Source of the DNA: CAVOKN01 sp963696505
Lineage (GTDB): Bacteria; Pseudomonadota; Gammaproteobacteria; Burkholderiales; Rhodocyclaceae
Assembly (NCBI GenBank): GCA_963696505.1
Contig: CAVOKN010000010.1
Span: forward strand, 1-64,000
Reading direction: 5' to 3'
Length of the DNA: 64,000 nucleotides
In this document: one piece after another, positions 43,501-51,802 of the stretch
Position numbering within the stretch: position 1 is the first letter of the stretch
How the letters are laid out: every line of letters begins with the position of its first letter
Position numbers and translations under genes: made by a program
The notes under the pieces: generated by a model
The model's input: only the letters and a program-made list of their open reading frames with translations
What the model was told of the DNA's origin: nothing
The model's database searches: none

Positions 43501-44501
43501 GGTCCAGCACGCCAGGCGTGCCATTGACGAGCCGGATCGGGCCGGCGAGCACCCACGCCTGCGGCGGCAGCGCGGCCGAGGCGTCCGCCGGCGACTGACT
43601 TTCGAGTTCCGCTTCCAGGGTCAGCAGCGCGCGCGGGGCGCCCTCGAGGAAACGGGACGGGTCGATGCCGGCAATGCGGGCATTGAGCCGCGCCAGAGGA
43701 ACGGCGGCGAAGGGCGCGACGCTGGCCGTCGCACGCCCGTCGACATCCATGCCCTGCGCCTCGGCTTCGACGATGAGATTGTCCAGCCGGCCCGCGGCCG
43801 TGGCGCGCAGCCGCCAGGCTTGTCCATCGCGCGAACTGGTCGCCTGGGCGCGCGCCTGGAGGGCGAAGGGGGCACGACCGCCGAGGCTGGCCTCACCCTC
43901 GATCTGCCCCCACGGGCCGGCGAGCCGCAGCTCGGTCAGCCGGTGCTGCGCGCCATCGCTTTCCAGCCGGGCCGAGACGCCTTCGAGCACCAGCGTTGTC
44001 GCCTCCGCGTCGGGCAGCCGCTCGACGATGGCCAGCCGGCCCACCGCGATGCGCTCGACGCTCGCCGCCAGCGGCAGTTCCAGTGATTCCGGCACTTGCG
44101 CCGGCGCATCGCTGGGGCGCGTCGCGACTTCCACATCGGCGGCGCTCAGGGCACTCAGCTCCAGCCTGCCCGAGGCCAGCGCCAGCACCTTCCAGTCGAT
44201 GGCGAGATCGCGAACCGCGACGCGGGTCTCGCCATCGTCGTAGCGCAGGCGTTCCAGGCGCGGCCCGCCGATGAGGCTGCCGCCGGCGACAGTCAGTTCC
44301 ACCCGGCCGGCGGCGAGCGACTCGGCCGCCGCCGCCAGCAGCCGCAGGCCGGAAGAGCTCGCCACCAGCCAGGTAGCCGCCACGCCCAGGGCAAGCAGCG
44401 GAACGAGAACCAGGATCTCGACCCAGTAGCGGGAGCGGGACGTCGCCCTTGGCGGCGGCGCCGGTGTGAGCGGCGGGTGCGGTTTCGGCCGGGTCTGCCA
44501 T
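40549..44501 (-). pseudogene. tamB: translocation and assembly module protein TamB, frameshifted
   Basis: TamB is a very long periplasmic beta-taco protein anchored in the inner membrane by one N-terminal helix; with TamA it supports outer-membrane assembly and lipid transport. The helix reads VEILVLVPLLALGVAATWLV, and the DUF490 end (IVNFQGPLDNPGLNVVALR... LGRGQDQAGGADTGLLMAAA) is intact. Two breaks occur: after ATG 44501 (MADPAETAPAAHTG) the frame shifts near 44449, and near 41362 an extra base in CTCTCGCGATGATG ends the long frame and moves the last 270 residues. Corrected length is about 1,315 residues. Four bases separate it from tamA. Confidence 0.88.
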
Positions 44502-44504
44502 CGC

Positions 44505-46235
44505 CTAGAACGCAATCGCCACCGAGAAGTGCGCCCGCAGCGTCCGCTCGTGGTGGCCGTAGCCCACGTCCAGCGCCAGCGGCCCGGCCGGGCTGCGCCA
44601 GCGCGCGCCCAGACCGTAGCCGACGAACAGGCGCGCGTCGTCGCTGCCGTCCCATGCATTTCCGATGTCATAGAAAGCGGCACCGCCCCACTGGCGGTTG
44701 AACCAGTGAACATACTCGGCACTGGCCACCGCCAACTTGCGCCCGCCGACCACCGCGTCGCCCTCCCGCACTCCCAGGCCCTGATACTCATAGCCCCGCA
44801 CCGACTGGGCACCGCCAGTGCGGAACAGGAAGTCCTCGGGAATACCCTCGCGGCTCGGAGCGGCGGTCAGGCCGAGTTCGGTGCGCAGGATCAGCGCATC
44901 GTGCTCCAACACCGGAAAGTAATGCTGGTAGCGCCCGTAAGCCCGGACGAAGCTCTGGTCCGACAGCAGAGCCTCGGACGCCCCGCCCAGTTGCAGGTTG
45001 AGGACATAGCCGTCGCGCGGATCGAGCAGATTGTCGATGGCGCGGTAGGTCCACGACGCGTTGAGCGTCAGGGCGGTGCTGGTGGAGGACAAGCCGTTTT
45101 CCGGCTCCCGCTCCTCCTGCTGGTAGCCGAGTGAAAAGCGCGTCTCGACGCGGCCGCGCACCCGCGTGCGCACCGCGCCGACACCGGCGCGCCGCGTCAC
45201 CAGGCCCTGGATGTCGGTGGCCTCGCCCAGCACGCCGAAGCTGTCGCGATAGTCCCTCGCGGTGGGCGGCAGGTGTACGTCGGCATAGCCGAACTGGCGC
45301 TTCTGCTCGATGCGCAGGCCGCTCGCCAGGGTCCATGCGCGGTCGAGGAAATTGCTGTGGCGGAAAGTCAGCTCACCGCGAGCGCCGGTATTGCTGCTCA
45401 GGCCGACGCCGAAGCCGACGCGCTTGGTGCGCGCTTCGCGCAACTGCACCCGCACCGGCGCCGCATCGGCCCGCGCCGGATCGGGATCGACATCCACCAC
45501 CACGGCGACGAAGTAGGGCGTGCTCTGCAGCCTCGTCTGCAGGTCCAGCAGGCGCTGCTGATCGTAGGGCTCGCCTGGGCTCAGCGTGTTGTAGCGCTCG
45601 ACCAGTTCCGCCGAATGGCTGTCCAGCCCGCTCACTTCCAGCGGGCCGAGAACGAAGGCCGGGCCGCTGTCATAGACGACGCGCAGCACGGCACTGGCGT
45701 TCTCCGGGTCGACCTCGGCGCGGCTGTCGGCGATCGTCGCCGCGGCGTAGTCGCGGACCAGCAACTGACGCAGGATGTCCTGCTTGGCGGCATCCCAGTC
45801 CTGCTGGCGAAACGGCCGGCCCGCCGGCAGGCGCCAGCCCTCGGTCAGCGCGCGGCGCCTGTCTTTGGCCGCTTCGCCTTCGCCGGCGACAGCGCCGCGG
45901 AATTCGATCGCCACGGCCGAAACCGTCGCGCGCGGCCCCGGATCCACTGCGAGCTTCAGCTTCTCGCCGACGCCGCCCGCGATGCGGATGTCCGGCGTGA
46001 AGTAGCCCTCGGTGGCAAGCAGGTCTTCGATCTGCCGGCGCAACTGGCGCGCGACCCGCAAACGCTCGCCCTCGTCGGGCAGCGCCACGCCTTCGCGCAG
46101 GGCGTCGACATGCTGGCGCAACAGGGGCCGCAGTTCGGCCGGGGCTTCCAGATCCACCGCGGTCGGCGCGGGCGTCTGCGCCCATGCGCCGGCGGCAAAC
46201 CAGAATCCGGCGCACGCCAGGATCGGGAACAGCAT
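44505..46235 (-). CDS. tamA: outer-membrane translocation and assembly protein TamA
   Basis: A 576-residue Omp85-family protein. A signal peptide (LFPILACAGFWFAAGAWAQ) is followed by three POTRA-like domains (about residues 25-260) and a C-terminal 16-strand barrel with the conserved segments VGFGVGLSSNTGARGELTFRH and GGAQSVRGYEYQGLG, the latter carrying the lid-lock VRGY/F motif. It ends in the aromatic outer-membrane signal HFSVAIAF. ATG 46235 is chosen because it gives a proper signal peptide. tamB starts four bases downstream, so translation is linked. Confidence 0.93.
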   Translation of the reverse strand: MLFPILACAGFWFAAGAWAQTPAPTAVDLEAPAELRPLLRQHVDALREGVALPDEGERLRVARQLRRQIEDLLATEGYFTPDIRIAGGVGEKLKLAVDPGPRATVSAVAIEFRGAVAGEGEAAKDRRRALTEGWRLPAGRPFRQQDWDAAKQDILRQLLVRDYAAATIADSRAEVDPENASAVLRVVYDSGPAFVLGPLEVSGLDSHSAELVERYNTLSPGEPYDQQRLLDLQTRLQSTPYFVAVVVDVDPDPARADAAPVRVQLREARTKRVGFGVGLSSNTGARGELTFRHSNFLDRAWTLASGLRIEQKRQFGYADVHLPPTARDYRDSFGVLGEATDIQGLVTRRAGVGAVRTRVRGRVETRFSLGYQQEEREPENGLSSTSTALTLNASWTYRAIDNLLDPRDGYVLNLQLGGASEALLSDQSFVRAYGRYQHYFPVLEHDALILRTELGLTAAPSREGIPEDFLFRTGGAQSVRGYEYQGLGVREGDAVVGGRKLAVASAEYVHWFNRQWGGAAFYDIGNAWDGSDDARLFVGYGLGARWRSPAGPLALDVGYGHHERTLRAHFSVAIAF

Positions 46236-46486
46236 GCGGGCGAGGCACAACGGGTCGGGTAGGACCGGGCAGGTCGGGGAATCGGCTCGCACCCCGCGAT
46301 TCTAGCAATCCCCGGCAACGCCTCCCGCCGCGACGGCCCTCGGGAACCTCACCGACCCGATGATCGCCGCATGTGAACTATTGCTCGCTGGTGCGCCATC
46401 CCCGGCTCCGGCCGTGAGCAATCCCGCACAGGCCGGCCCGGTGGCCCAGCCTAGCATCTTGCCAAACCCGAAGAATTGGAATCGCC

Positions 46487-48070
46487 TTGACCCTGCAACT
46501 GCCCGTCCTCAGCCTGCTCCCGGAAGGGATCGCTCTCTCGGCGCATGCCTTCGAGGCGGACGAACTGGCGGAATGGCTGGACGACCTGCCCGCCGACAAG
46601 CCATCGGAACTGATGCGCGCGCTGCTGGGCGAGCTGGCGGCCCAGCATCAGGCCTCGCTGTCGCAGCGCACCCGGTTGAAACTGCTGGACCTGGTTCGGG
46701 AGAAGGCCGAGGCGATGGTCCCGGCAGTCGAAGAGCAGCTCAGACGATCGCCGCTGCCGCTGCCCGCCGCCGCACAGCAAACCCTGCTGGACGCCAACGA
46801 ACTGCTGAAGCAGATCTGCGTCGGCTACGAGTCGGTGAGCGACAAGATGGCACGCAGGTGGTACGGCATCGGCACCAACCGCCTCCTGTGCTCGGCGGTC
46901 ACCCACGGGCTGCGCCTTCACCAGCGGCGTCTGAAGCTGGCCTATCGCGTCTATGCGCGCGGCTCGCGCAGCGCCTGGACCGAGATGCACGCCCTTTACC
47001 ATACCGCGCGCGAAGCCGGCATCGCGCGGCTGTGCGCGGAGGGTGCCAGCGAAACGCCGGAACGCCTCTACATCGACGCCTTGCTGCTGGCATTCGCGGA
47101 ACCCGCCAAGTTCGCTGCCGGGGATCTTGACCGGGTGCGTTTCTACATCGAGCGCTACGGCCGTCTGGCCCGCCTCGAACCGCTGACCGACGGCGACAAC
47201 CGCAGTGCCGGCTTCCAGATCCGGCGCCGGGAAGCCGGTCCGGGACAGTCCCTGGCCAAGTGGCGCGACGGCGAACTGGAGCCCGGCGCAATGGTCCTGC
47301 GCTGTGACGATCTGGTGAAGGAACTGGAGACTCAGTTGGCCGGCCTCGAACAGGGAACCGCGCCGGCTCGTCTCGGGCTGCCGAAGATGGCCTCGGAGCC
47401 CCACTATCAGGCGCTGCTGCGCAACCTGGCGCGACTGTGGGGCGCGCCCCCGACGCGCCGCTTCCACCGCAGCCGCTTCCGTCCGCGGGTGGACGTCATC
47501 GTGGGTTGCGCGGCGCTGCGCCATTTTCTCGCCGGCGCGGCCTACCGCCGCCGCGCCCACGACGGTCCCGACCAACCGGCGCCGGCGCAAGCCCTGACGG
47601 AGTGGGCCGTCACCAACGAGAGCGCCGACGGTCTGGCACTGCGCTACCTCGGTGGCGATCCCACGGAGATACAGGTCGGGGAAGTGATCGGCGTGCGCTC
47701 CCGCGGCGCCTCGCTGGTGCATGTGTGCATCGTGCGCCGTGCCGAGTCCGTCGTGACCGGACTGGAGATCGGCGTCCAGGTGCTGGCGTCCCACGCCCTG
47801 GTGGCGAGCATCGCGTTGCCACGGGGCAGCTGCGGCGCAGCGCGCCACAGCGTGGAGGTCATGGTGCTGCCGCGTCTTCCCGGCGCCGACGGTGCCCCGG
47901 CACTGCTGGCCCCGCCCAATGGGCTGGCACCCGGCATCGAGTTCGCCACCGAACTGGACGGGCGGCACTGGCTGATGCGGGTCGCGCGGCGGATCGAAAA
48001 GACCGCGTCCTGCGAACTGTTTGCGCTGGAAAAGGCGGAGGCTGCGCCCCTGCTTGCCGGCTGCGGATGA
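46487..48070 (+). CDS. hypothetical protein with PilZ-like C-terminal domain
   Basis: A 527-residue soluble protein. The first 350 residues are helical (ELAEWLDDLPADKPSELMRALLGEL...). The last 170 residues, containing WAVTNESADGLALRYLGGD and VGEVIGVRSRG, have the pattern of an atypical PilZ beta-barrel, but the RxxxR and DxSxxG motifs that bind cyclic di-GMP are not clear. It may be a signalling or type IV pilus-linked protein. The start codon is probably TTG 46487 (TLQLPVLSLLPEG), weakly supported by AAGAATTGGA ten bases upstream. It is divergent from tamA. Confidence 0.62.
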   Translation: MTLQLPVLSLLPEGIALSAHAFEADELAEWLDDLPADKPSELMRALLGELAAQHQASLSQRTRLKLLDLVREKAEAMVPAVEEQLRRSPLPLPAAAQQTLLDANELLKQICVGYESVSDKMARRWYGIGTNRLLCSAVTHGLRLHQRRLKLAYRVYARGSRSAWTEMHALYHTAREAGIARLCAEGASETPERLYIDALLLAFAEPAKFAAGDLDRVRFYIERYGRLARLEPLTDGDNRSAGFQIRRREAGPGQSLAKWRDGELEPGAMVLRCDDLVKELETQLAGLEQGTAPARLGLPKMASEPHYQALLRNLARLWGAPPTRRFHRSRFRPRVDVIVGCAALRHFLAGAAYRRRAHDGPDQPAPAQALTEWAVTNESADGLALRYLGGDPTEIQVGEVIGVRSRGASLVHVCIVRRAESVVTGLEIGVQVLASHALVASIALPRGSCGAARHSVEVMVLPRLPGADGAPALLAPPNGLAPGIEFATELDGRHWLMRVARRIEKTASCELFALEKAEAAPLLAGCG

Positions 48071-48090
48071 GGGGCGCCGGCGCCTGCGCT

Positions 48091-48145
48091 CATTGGCCAG
48101 TCATTGGCCAGTCACTCGCCAGTCACTTGGCGGTCACTTGGCGGT
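48091..48145. repeat. 11-base tandem repeat covering the end of a gene
   Basis: Five units of an 11-mer, CATTGGCCAGT twice, then CACTCGCCAGT, then CACTTGGCGGT twice, run from 48091 to 48145. The minus-strand gene ends inside it. Each unit contains TGA on the minus strand, and since 11 is not a multiple of three the array supplies stops in all frames. Confidence 0.8.
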
Positions 48146-48589
48146 GACGTGCATGATCGCCGTCAGTTCCTTCATCGGAGCTTCGTCCGCCCCGGACTTG
48201 GCGTTCCACGGCGGCCCGGCATAGGGATTCTGGATCTTCACCCAGCTCTTCGATGCGCGCAGGCTGGTGCTGGTGTCGAAGATGTAATAGGTCTGGCGCA
48301 GCTTCTTGCCCTCCGGCAGGTCGGTCGGCTGGGCAAGCCCTCCGGGCATCAGGAATTCGCGGCCGAACTTGCGGTACCAGGCCAGAACCTTCTCGTAGGA
48401 ATCGGTGGTGACGTAGATCGTGGTCTTGGCCGCCGATTCCCCGTCCTTGGCGACGCTGCGCCGATTCACCATCGCGGTGGTGTGCTCGTCGATGTGGGAG
48501 CCAGGGTAGCGCTGGAAGGGCGCCGCCGCGGCAAGGGCGGCGTGCAGACTCAGCGTGCACGCGAAGGCAAGGGCGAAAATGTTCTTCAT
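48134..48589 (-). CDS. exported hypothetical protein, 151 aa
   Basis: A periplasmic protein with a clear signal peptide (KNIFALAFACTLSLHAALAAA) and a mixed alpha/beta body starting FQRYPGSHIDEHTT. The segment TTIYVTTDSYEKVLAWYRKFG looks like a domain seen in small periplasmic betaproteobacterial proteins of unknown role. ATG 48589 overlaps the stop of the endonuclease V gene by three bases (ATGA), so the two are coupled, although their functions seem unrelated. The stop lies in an 11-base tandem repeat. Confidence 0.7.
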   Translation of the reverse strand: MKNIFALAFACTLSLHAALAAAAPFQRYPGSHIDEHTTAMVNRRSVAKDGESAAKTTIYVTTDSYEKVLAWYRKFGREFLMPGGLAQPTDLPEGKKLRQTYYIFDTSTSLRASKSWVKIQNPYAGPPWNAKSGADEAPMKELTAIMHVTAK

Positions 48590-49281
48590 GGACACTTCGA
48601 AGCGTATCGAACCGGCGGACCGCTGGCGAGGCGATGGGCCCAACGCGTCGTTTCGGGCAGGCGGTAACGCTGCGTGCAGGCCATCACCCAGCCGATGGCT
48701 GAATCCAGCCCCAAGCGGTGGCCGACGGACACGAACAAGGGCTTGACGCCGACCCGGGTCCGCAGCACCGCACCTATCATCTCGCCGCGATCCGTCAGCG
48801 GCGACCAGGCACCGCGAATGTCGGGAACCATATCATATTCGCCTGTCAAGCGCGTCTTGGCCACGCCTATGCTCGGCAGGTCGGCCAGAAGCCCGACATG
48901 GCTGGCGATGCCGCAGCGGCGCGGATGGGCGATGCCCTGGCCATCGTAGAGGATGAGGTCCGGCCGCGTCCCGAGCAGGTGGAGGGCGGCGAGCGCCGCC
49001 GGCGCTTCCCGGAAGGAGAGCAGGCCGGGCACGTAGGGAAAGGAGGTCGGCACCCGCGCCACAGCGTGTTCCACCAGCGCCAGATCGGGGAAACTCAGCA
49101 GCGCCACGGCTGCACGTGTCACCCGGCCCGAGTCCTCAAAGCCGACGTCGATGCCGGCGACATGGCGCACCTCGCCCAGCCGGTCCTGCCTTTCCACGCG
49201 CCGCGCAAGCTCAGCCTGGATTTCGCGCGCCTCTGCGGGCGTGACATCCCAGCGGTGGAGCGGCAAAGCCTCGGCGGTCAT
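48586..49281 (-). CDS. nfi: endonuclease V (deoxyinosine 3'-endonuclease)
   Basis: A 231-residue repair enzyme that cuts the second phosphodiester bond 3' of deoxyinosine. Active-site features are AGIDVGF (first metal aspartate), the FPYVPGLLSFRE wedge-loop segment including the PYIP-like motif, and LYDGQGIAHPRRCGIASHVG, the most conserved part of the family. Length and order match proteobacterial Nfi. The ATG at 49281 is the only convincing start. It overlaps the downstream exported-protein gene and is divergent from dadA, which starts 52 bases away. Confidence 0.93.
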   Translation of the reverse strand: MTAEALPLHRWDVTPAEAREIQAELARRVERQDRLGEVRHVAGIDVGFEDSGRVTRAAVALLSFPDLALVEHAVARVPTSFPYVPGLLSFREAPAALAALHLLGTRPDLILYDGQGIAHPRRCGIASHVGLLADLPSIGVAKTRLTGEYDMVPDIRGAWSPLTDRGEMIGAVLRTRVGVKPLFVSVGHRLGLDSAIGWVMACTQRYRLPETTRWAHRLASGPPVRYASKCP

Positions 49282-49333
49282 GGCGCGCGATCATAAGCCA
49301 GCCCCGTCCTGCCGCTCTGGTAAATTGCGCCCC

Positions 49334-50590
49334 ATGAAAGTCATCGTCCTGGGGGCGGGTGTCACAGGCGTCACCAGCGCCTGGTACCTGGCTGACGCCG
49401 GCCACGACGTCGAAGTGATCGAGCGGCAACCGCAGGCCGGGCTGGAGACGAGCTTCGCCAACGGCGGCCAGATATCCGTCAGCCACCCCGAGCCCTGGGC
49501 CAATCCGGGCGCGCCGGCGCAGATCCTGCGCTGGCTCGGCCGCGAGGACGCGCCACTCAAGTTCCGCCCGCGCGCCGAAGCCGCCCAATGGCTGTGGGGC
49601 TTGCGCTTCCTGCTGCAGTGCCTGCCGGGGCGCAGCGAGCGCAACGGCGCCGCCATCGCCACCCTGGCGCTGGACAGCCGCGAACGGCTGCGCGCCCTGC
49701 GCCGGGTCACGGGAATCGAATACGACTGCCTCGAGGCCGGGATCCTGCACCTGTTCTTCGACCGCAAGGCCTTTGCCGGCGCCGAAGCGCGCGCCCGCTG
49801 GCTGCGCGGATTCGGCATGGAGGTCCATGTACTGGACCGTGCCCAGTGCACCGCCGTGGAACCGGCTCTCGCGAACTGCCGCGACACGCTGCTCGGCGCC
49901 CTGCACGCGCCGCGGGACGAGTCGGGCGACGCGCACGCCTTCACGCAGGGCCTGGCGGCAGCCTGTGCCGCCCGGGGCGTGCGCTTCCGCCATGAAACGA
50001 TGGTGGAACGTCTGGAAGCAAGTGGCGGCGAGATCGGCGCGCTGCGGCTGCGCAGCCCCGGCGGTGATTCAGCCAGTCTTGCCGCCGATGCCTATGTGCT
50101 GTGCGCTGGCAGCGATAGCCCGCTGCTCGCCGCCGCGCTCGGCGAGCGGCTGCCGATCTATCCGGTGAAGGGCTATTCGGTGACGCTCCCGCTCGCCGCG
50201 GAAGCCGGTGCGCCGCGGGTGAGCATCACCGACGAGTCGCGCCGCATCGTCTGCTCGCGCCTGGGTCAGCGCCTGCGCGCCGCAGGCACCGCGGAACTCA
50301 ACGGCTACGACATGAGCATCAACGAGGCACGCTGCAAGGCGATCCTGAAGCGTGCCCGCGAACTCTTTCCCGATCTCGCGCCGGCTGCCGCTGCCGAGTT
50401 CTGGGCCGGTCTGCGTCCCGCCACCCCTGACAACCTGCCGATCATCGGCCGCAGCCGCTGGCGCAAGCTCTACTACAACACCGGCCACGGCACCCTGGGC
50501 TGGACCCTTGCCTGCGGCTCCGCCCACGCGCTGGCCGAAATCATCGGCGGCGGCAGACCCGATCTCACCTTCCCGTTCCGTGGCCTGTAG
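49334..50590 (+). CDS. dadA: D-amino acid dehydrogenase
   Basis: A 418-residue flavoprotein that oxidises D-amino acids (D-alanine in E. coli) and passes electrons to the respiratory chain. The FAD-binding motif VLGAGVTGVTSAWYLADAGH opens the protein, with the acidic residue in VEVIERQ ending the second strand. The sequences TSFANGGQISVSHPEPWANP and RPATPDNLPIIGR ... NTGHGTLGWTLACG are hallmarks of DadA. The start at ATG 49334 is directly at the FAD strand. No dadX racemase or Lrp-type regulator is adjacent; the next gene is a Crp/Fnr regulator in the same direction, 155 bases on. Confidence 0.92.
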   Translation: MKVIVLGAGVTGVTSAWYLADAGHDVEVIERQPQAGLETSFANGGQISVSHPEPWANPGAPAQILRWLGREDAPLKFRPRAEAAQWLWGLRFLLQCLPGRSERNGAAIATLALDSRERLRALRRVTGIEYDCLEAGILHLFFDRKAFAGAEARARWLRGFGMEVHVLDRAQCTAVEPALANCRDTLLGALHAPRDESGDAHAFTQGLAAACAARGVRFRHETMVERLEASGGEIGALRLRSPGGDSASLAADAYVLCAGSDSPLLAAALGERLPIYPVKGYSVTLPLAAEAGAPRVSITDESRRIVCSRLGQRLRAAGTAELNGYDMSINEARCKAILKRARELFPDLAPAAAAEFWAGLRPATPDNLPIIGRSRWRKLYYNTGHGTLGWTLACGSAHALAEIIGGGRPDLTFPFRGL

Positions 50591-50745
50591 CCCGACCCGG
50601 ATGCCCCGCCTGGCGGGCGCGAACAGGGCAGAAAAGCAGGGGCGGAGCACCGTGACGAAGTCCCTATGGCGGCAAAGGCGGTGATGCTAGATTTAGACGA
50701 GCCGCCTAACGACCTCGCGCAGGCGGCCTTCGCTCAGAAGGGGCC

Positions 50746-51471
50746 ATGACCACCAAGACGCAATTCAGGGTTGGCGTCCATGCCAGCCGCCGTGCCACAC
50801 CAGCCGATTGCGCGAGTTGTCCTGCCGAAGGGATCGGGTTGTTTTCGGGAGCCTTCCGCACCCAGCGGGCCTACCTGATCGAAGGTTTCCGCATCCTCCA
50901 GCTTGCACCGCAGGACACGCTCTATCACTACGGCGACACGGCGGAATGCGTGTTCATCCTGCGCTACGGCCTGATCAAGCTGCTGCGCTACTCTTCAGCG
51001 GGCGAGGAACGAATCGTGCGCCTGGCGCGCAGGGGCGACACCATCGGCCTCGACGCGCTGTCGGGCACTGCGAGCCGCCATACCGCCGTTGCGGTAACGC
51101 CGACCGCGCTTTGCCGTGTGCCCACGCATGTGGTCATCGACGAAGAGAAGGCTGACCCGCGGTTCATCGATCGGGTGATGGCTGAAATGCAGCGGGAACT
51201 GGAACAGGCCGATATGTTTCTGACGGAGCTATCAACCGGCAACGCTCATTCCCGGGTGGCCAGACTCCTGTTGTACCTGGCGGAGCGGGAACAAGACCGG
51301 GACTGCTTCATGCCGATGCGCGAGGACATCGGTGCCCTGCTCGGTATCACCATGGAAACGGCAAGCCGCATTGTGTCGGAGTTCCGGCACCGCGGCCTGA
51401 TCCGGGCCACGAAGGACGCGCAGCGAATTCTCTTCGACGTGGCGGAAATGCAGCGGGTGGCTGCCGGGTGA
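50746..51471 (+). CDS. Crp/Fnr-family transcriptional regulator
   Basis: A 241-residue regulator with an N-terminal cyclic-nucleotide-binding-like fold (residues 40-150) and a C-terminal winged helix. The recognition helix region reads MREDIGALLGITMETASRIV; the E-x-x-S-R pattern (ETASR) matches FNR-type DNA recognition. Two cysteines near the N-terminus (C22 and C25 in DCASCP) recall FNR, but the third and fourth cluster cysteines are not in the usual places, so oxygen sensing by a 4Fe-4S cluster is uncertain. Homologues control denitrification, fermentation or redox genes. Targets cannot be told from the context. Confidence 0.85.
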   Translation: MTTKTQFRVGVHASRRATPADCASCPAEGIGLFSGAFRTQRAYLIEGFRILQLAPQDTLYHYGDTAECVFILRYGLIKLLRYSSAGEERIVRLARRGDTIGLDALSGTASRHTAVAVTPTALCRVPTHVVIDEEKADPRFIDRVMAEMQRELEQADMFLTELSTGNAHSRVARLLLYLAEREQDRDCFMPMREDIGALLGITMETASRIVSEFRHRGLIRATKDAQRILFDVAEMQRVAAG

Positions 51472-51802
51472 GGCAGAAGGAAACAGCGTGGGAAGCGGCG
51501 GAGCGGAATGGCCCTCGACCAAGCGGCTTCCGCGCCCTGGACCCAACTCCTGCCCAGGGTCCGATGAAAGCCGCCCGATCGCGGGTTGTTGCACGTTCAA
51601 TGGTGACTGTTCGTCGGCGAAGATCGCTTGAGAATTCGCAATTCTTGTAGGACGGATCCCTACACACCAATTAAATCAATGACCTGAGCCCTGCGACATA
51701 GTGTCGCAGGGGGCGTCCTCAGGCCAAAACGGCCGCTTTTCCCGCGCTGTCGCCCTCCGGAGCAATCCGGTGCCGCTCCATCCCCTTCGGTAGAATCACG
51801 CG
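51472..51802. other. 331-base intergenic stretch with hairpins
   Basis: No gene is supported. It contains AGAATT-CGC-AATTCT at about 51632-51646 and a perfect 10-base inverted repeat, CCCTGCGACA / TGTCGCAGGG, with loop TAG at 51689-51711. A lower-GC part at 51615-51685 fits a promoter for the ABC transporter starting at 51803. The second hairpin could end the regulator transcript or serve as an operator. Confidence 0.6.
51689..51711. promoter_or_regulatory. 10-bp perfect inverted repeat upstream of the ABC exporter gene
   Basis: Arms CCCTGCGACA and TGTCGCAGGG flank TAG. No T-run follows, so it is either a weak terminator of the Crp/Fnr regulator transcript or a protein-binding site before the ABC exporter start, 92 bases downstream. 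It does not match the FNR box TTGAT-N4-ATCAA. Confidence 0.45.

Noticed and set aside
41805..43598. 597-codon open frame on the plus strand opposite tamB
   Set aside because: Low-complexity Ser/Arg/Pro sequence, a shadow of the tamB codon pattern.
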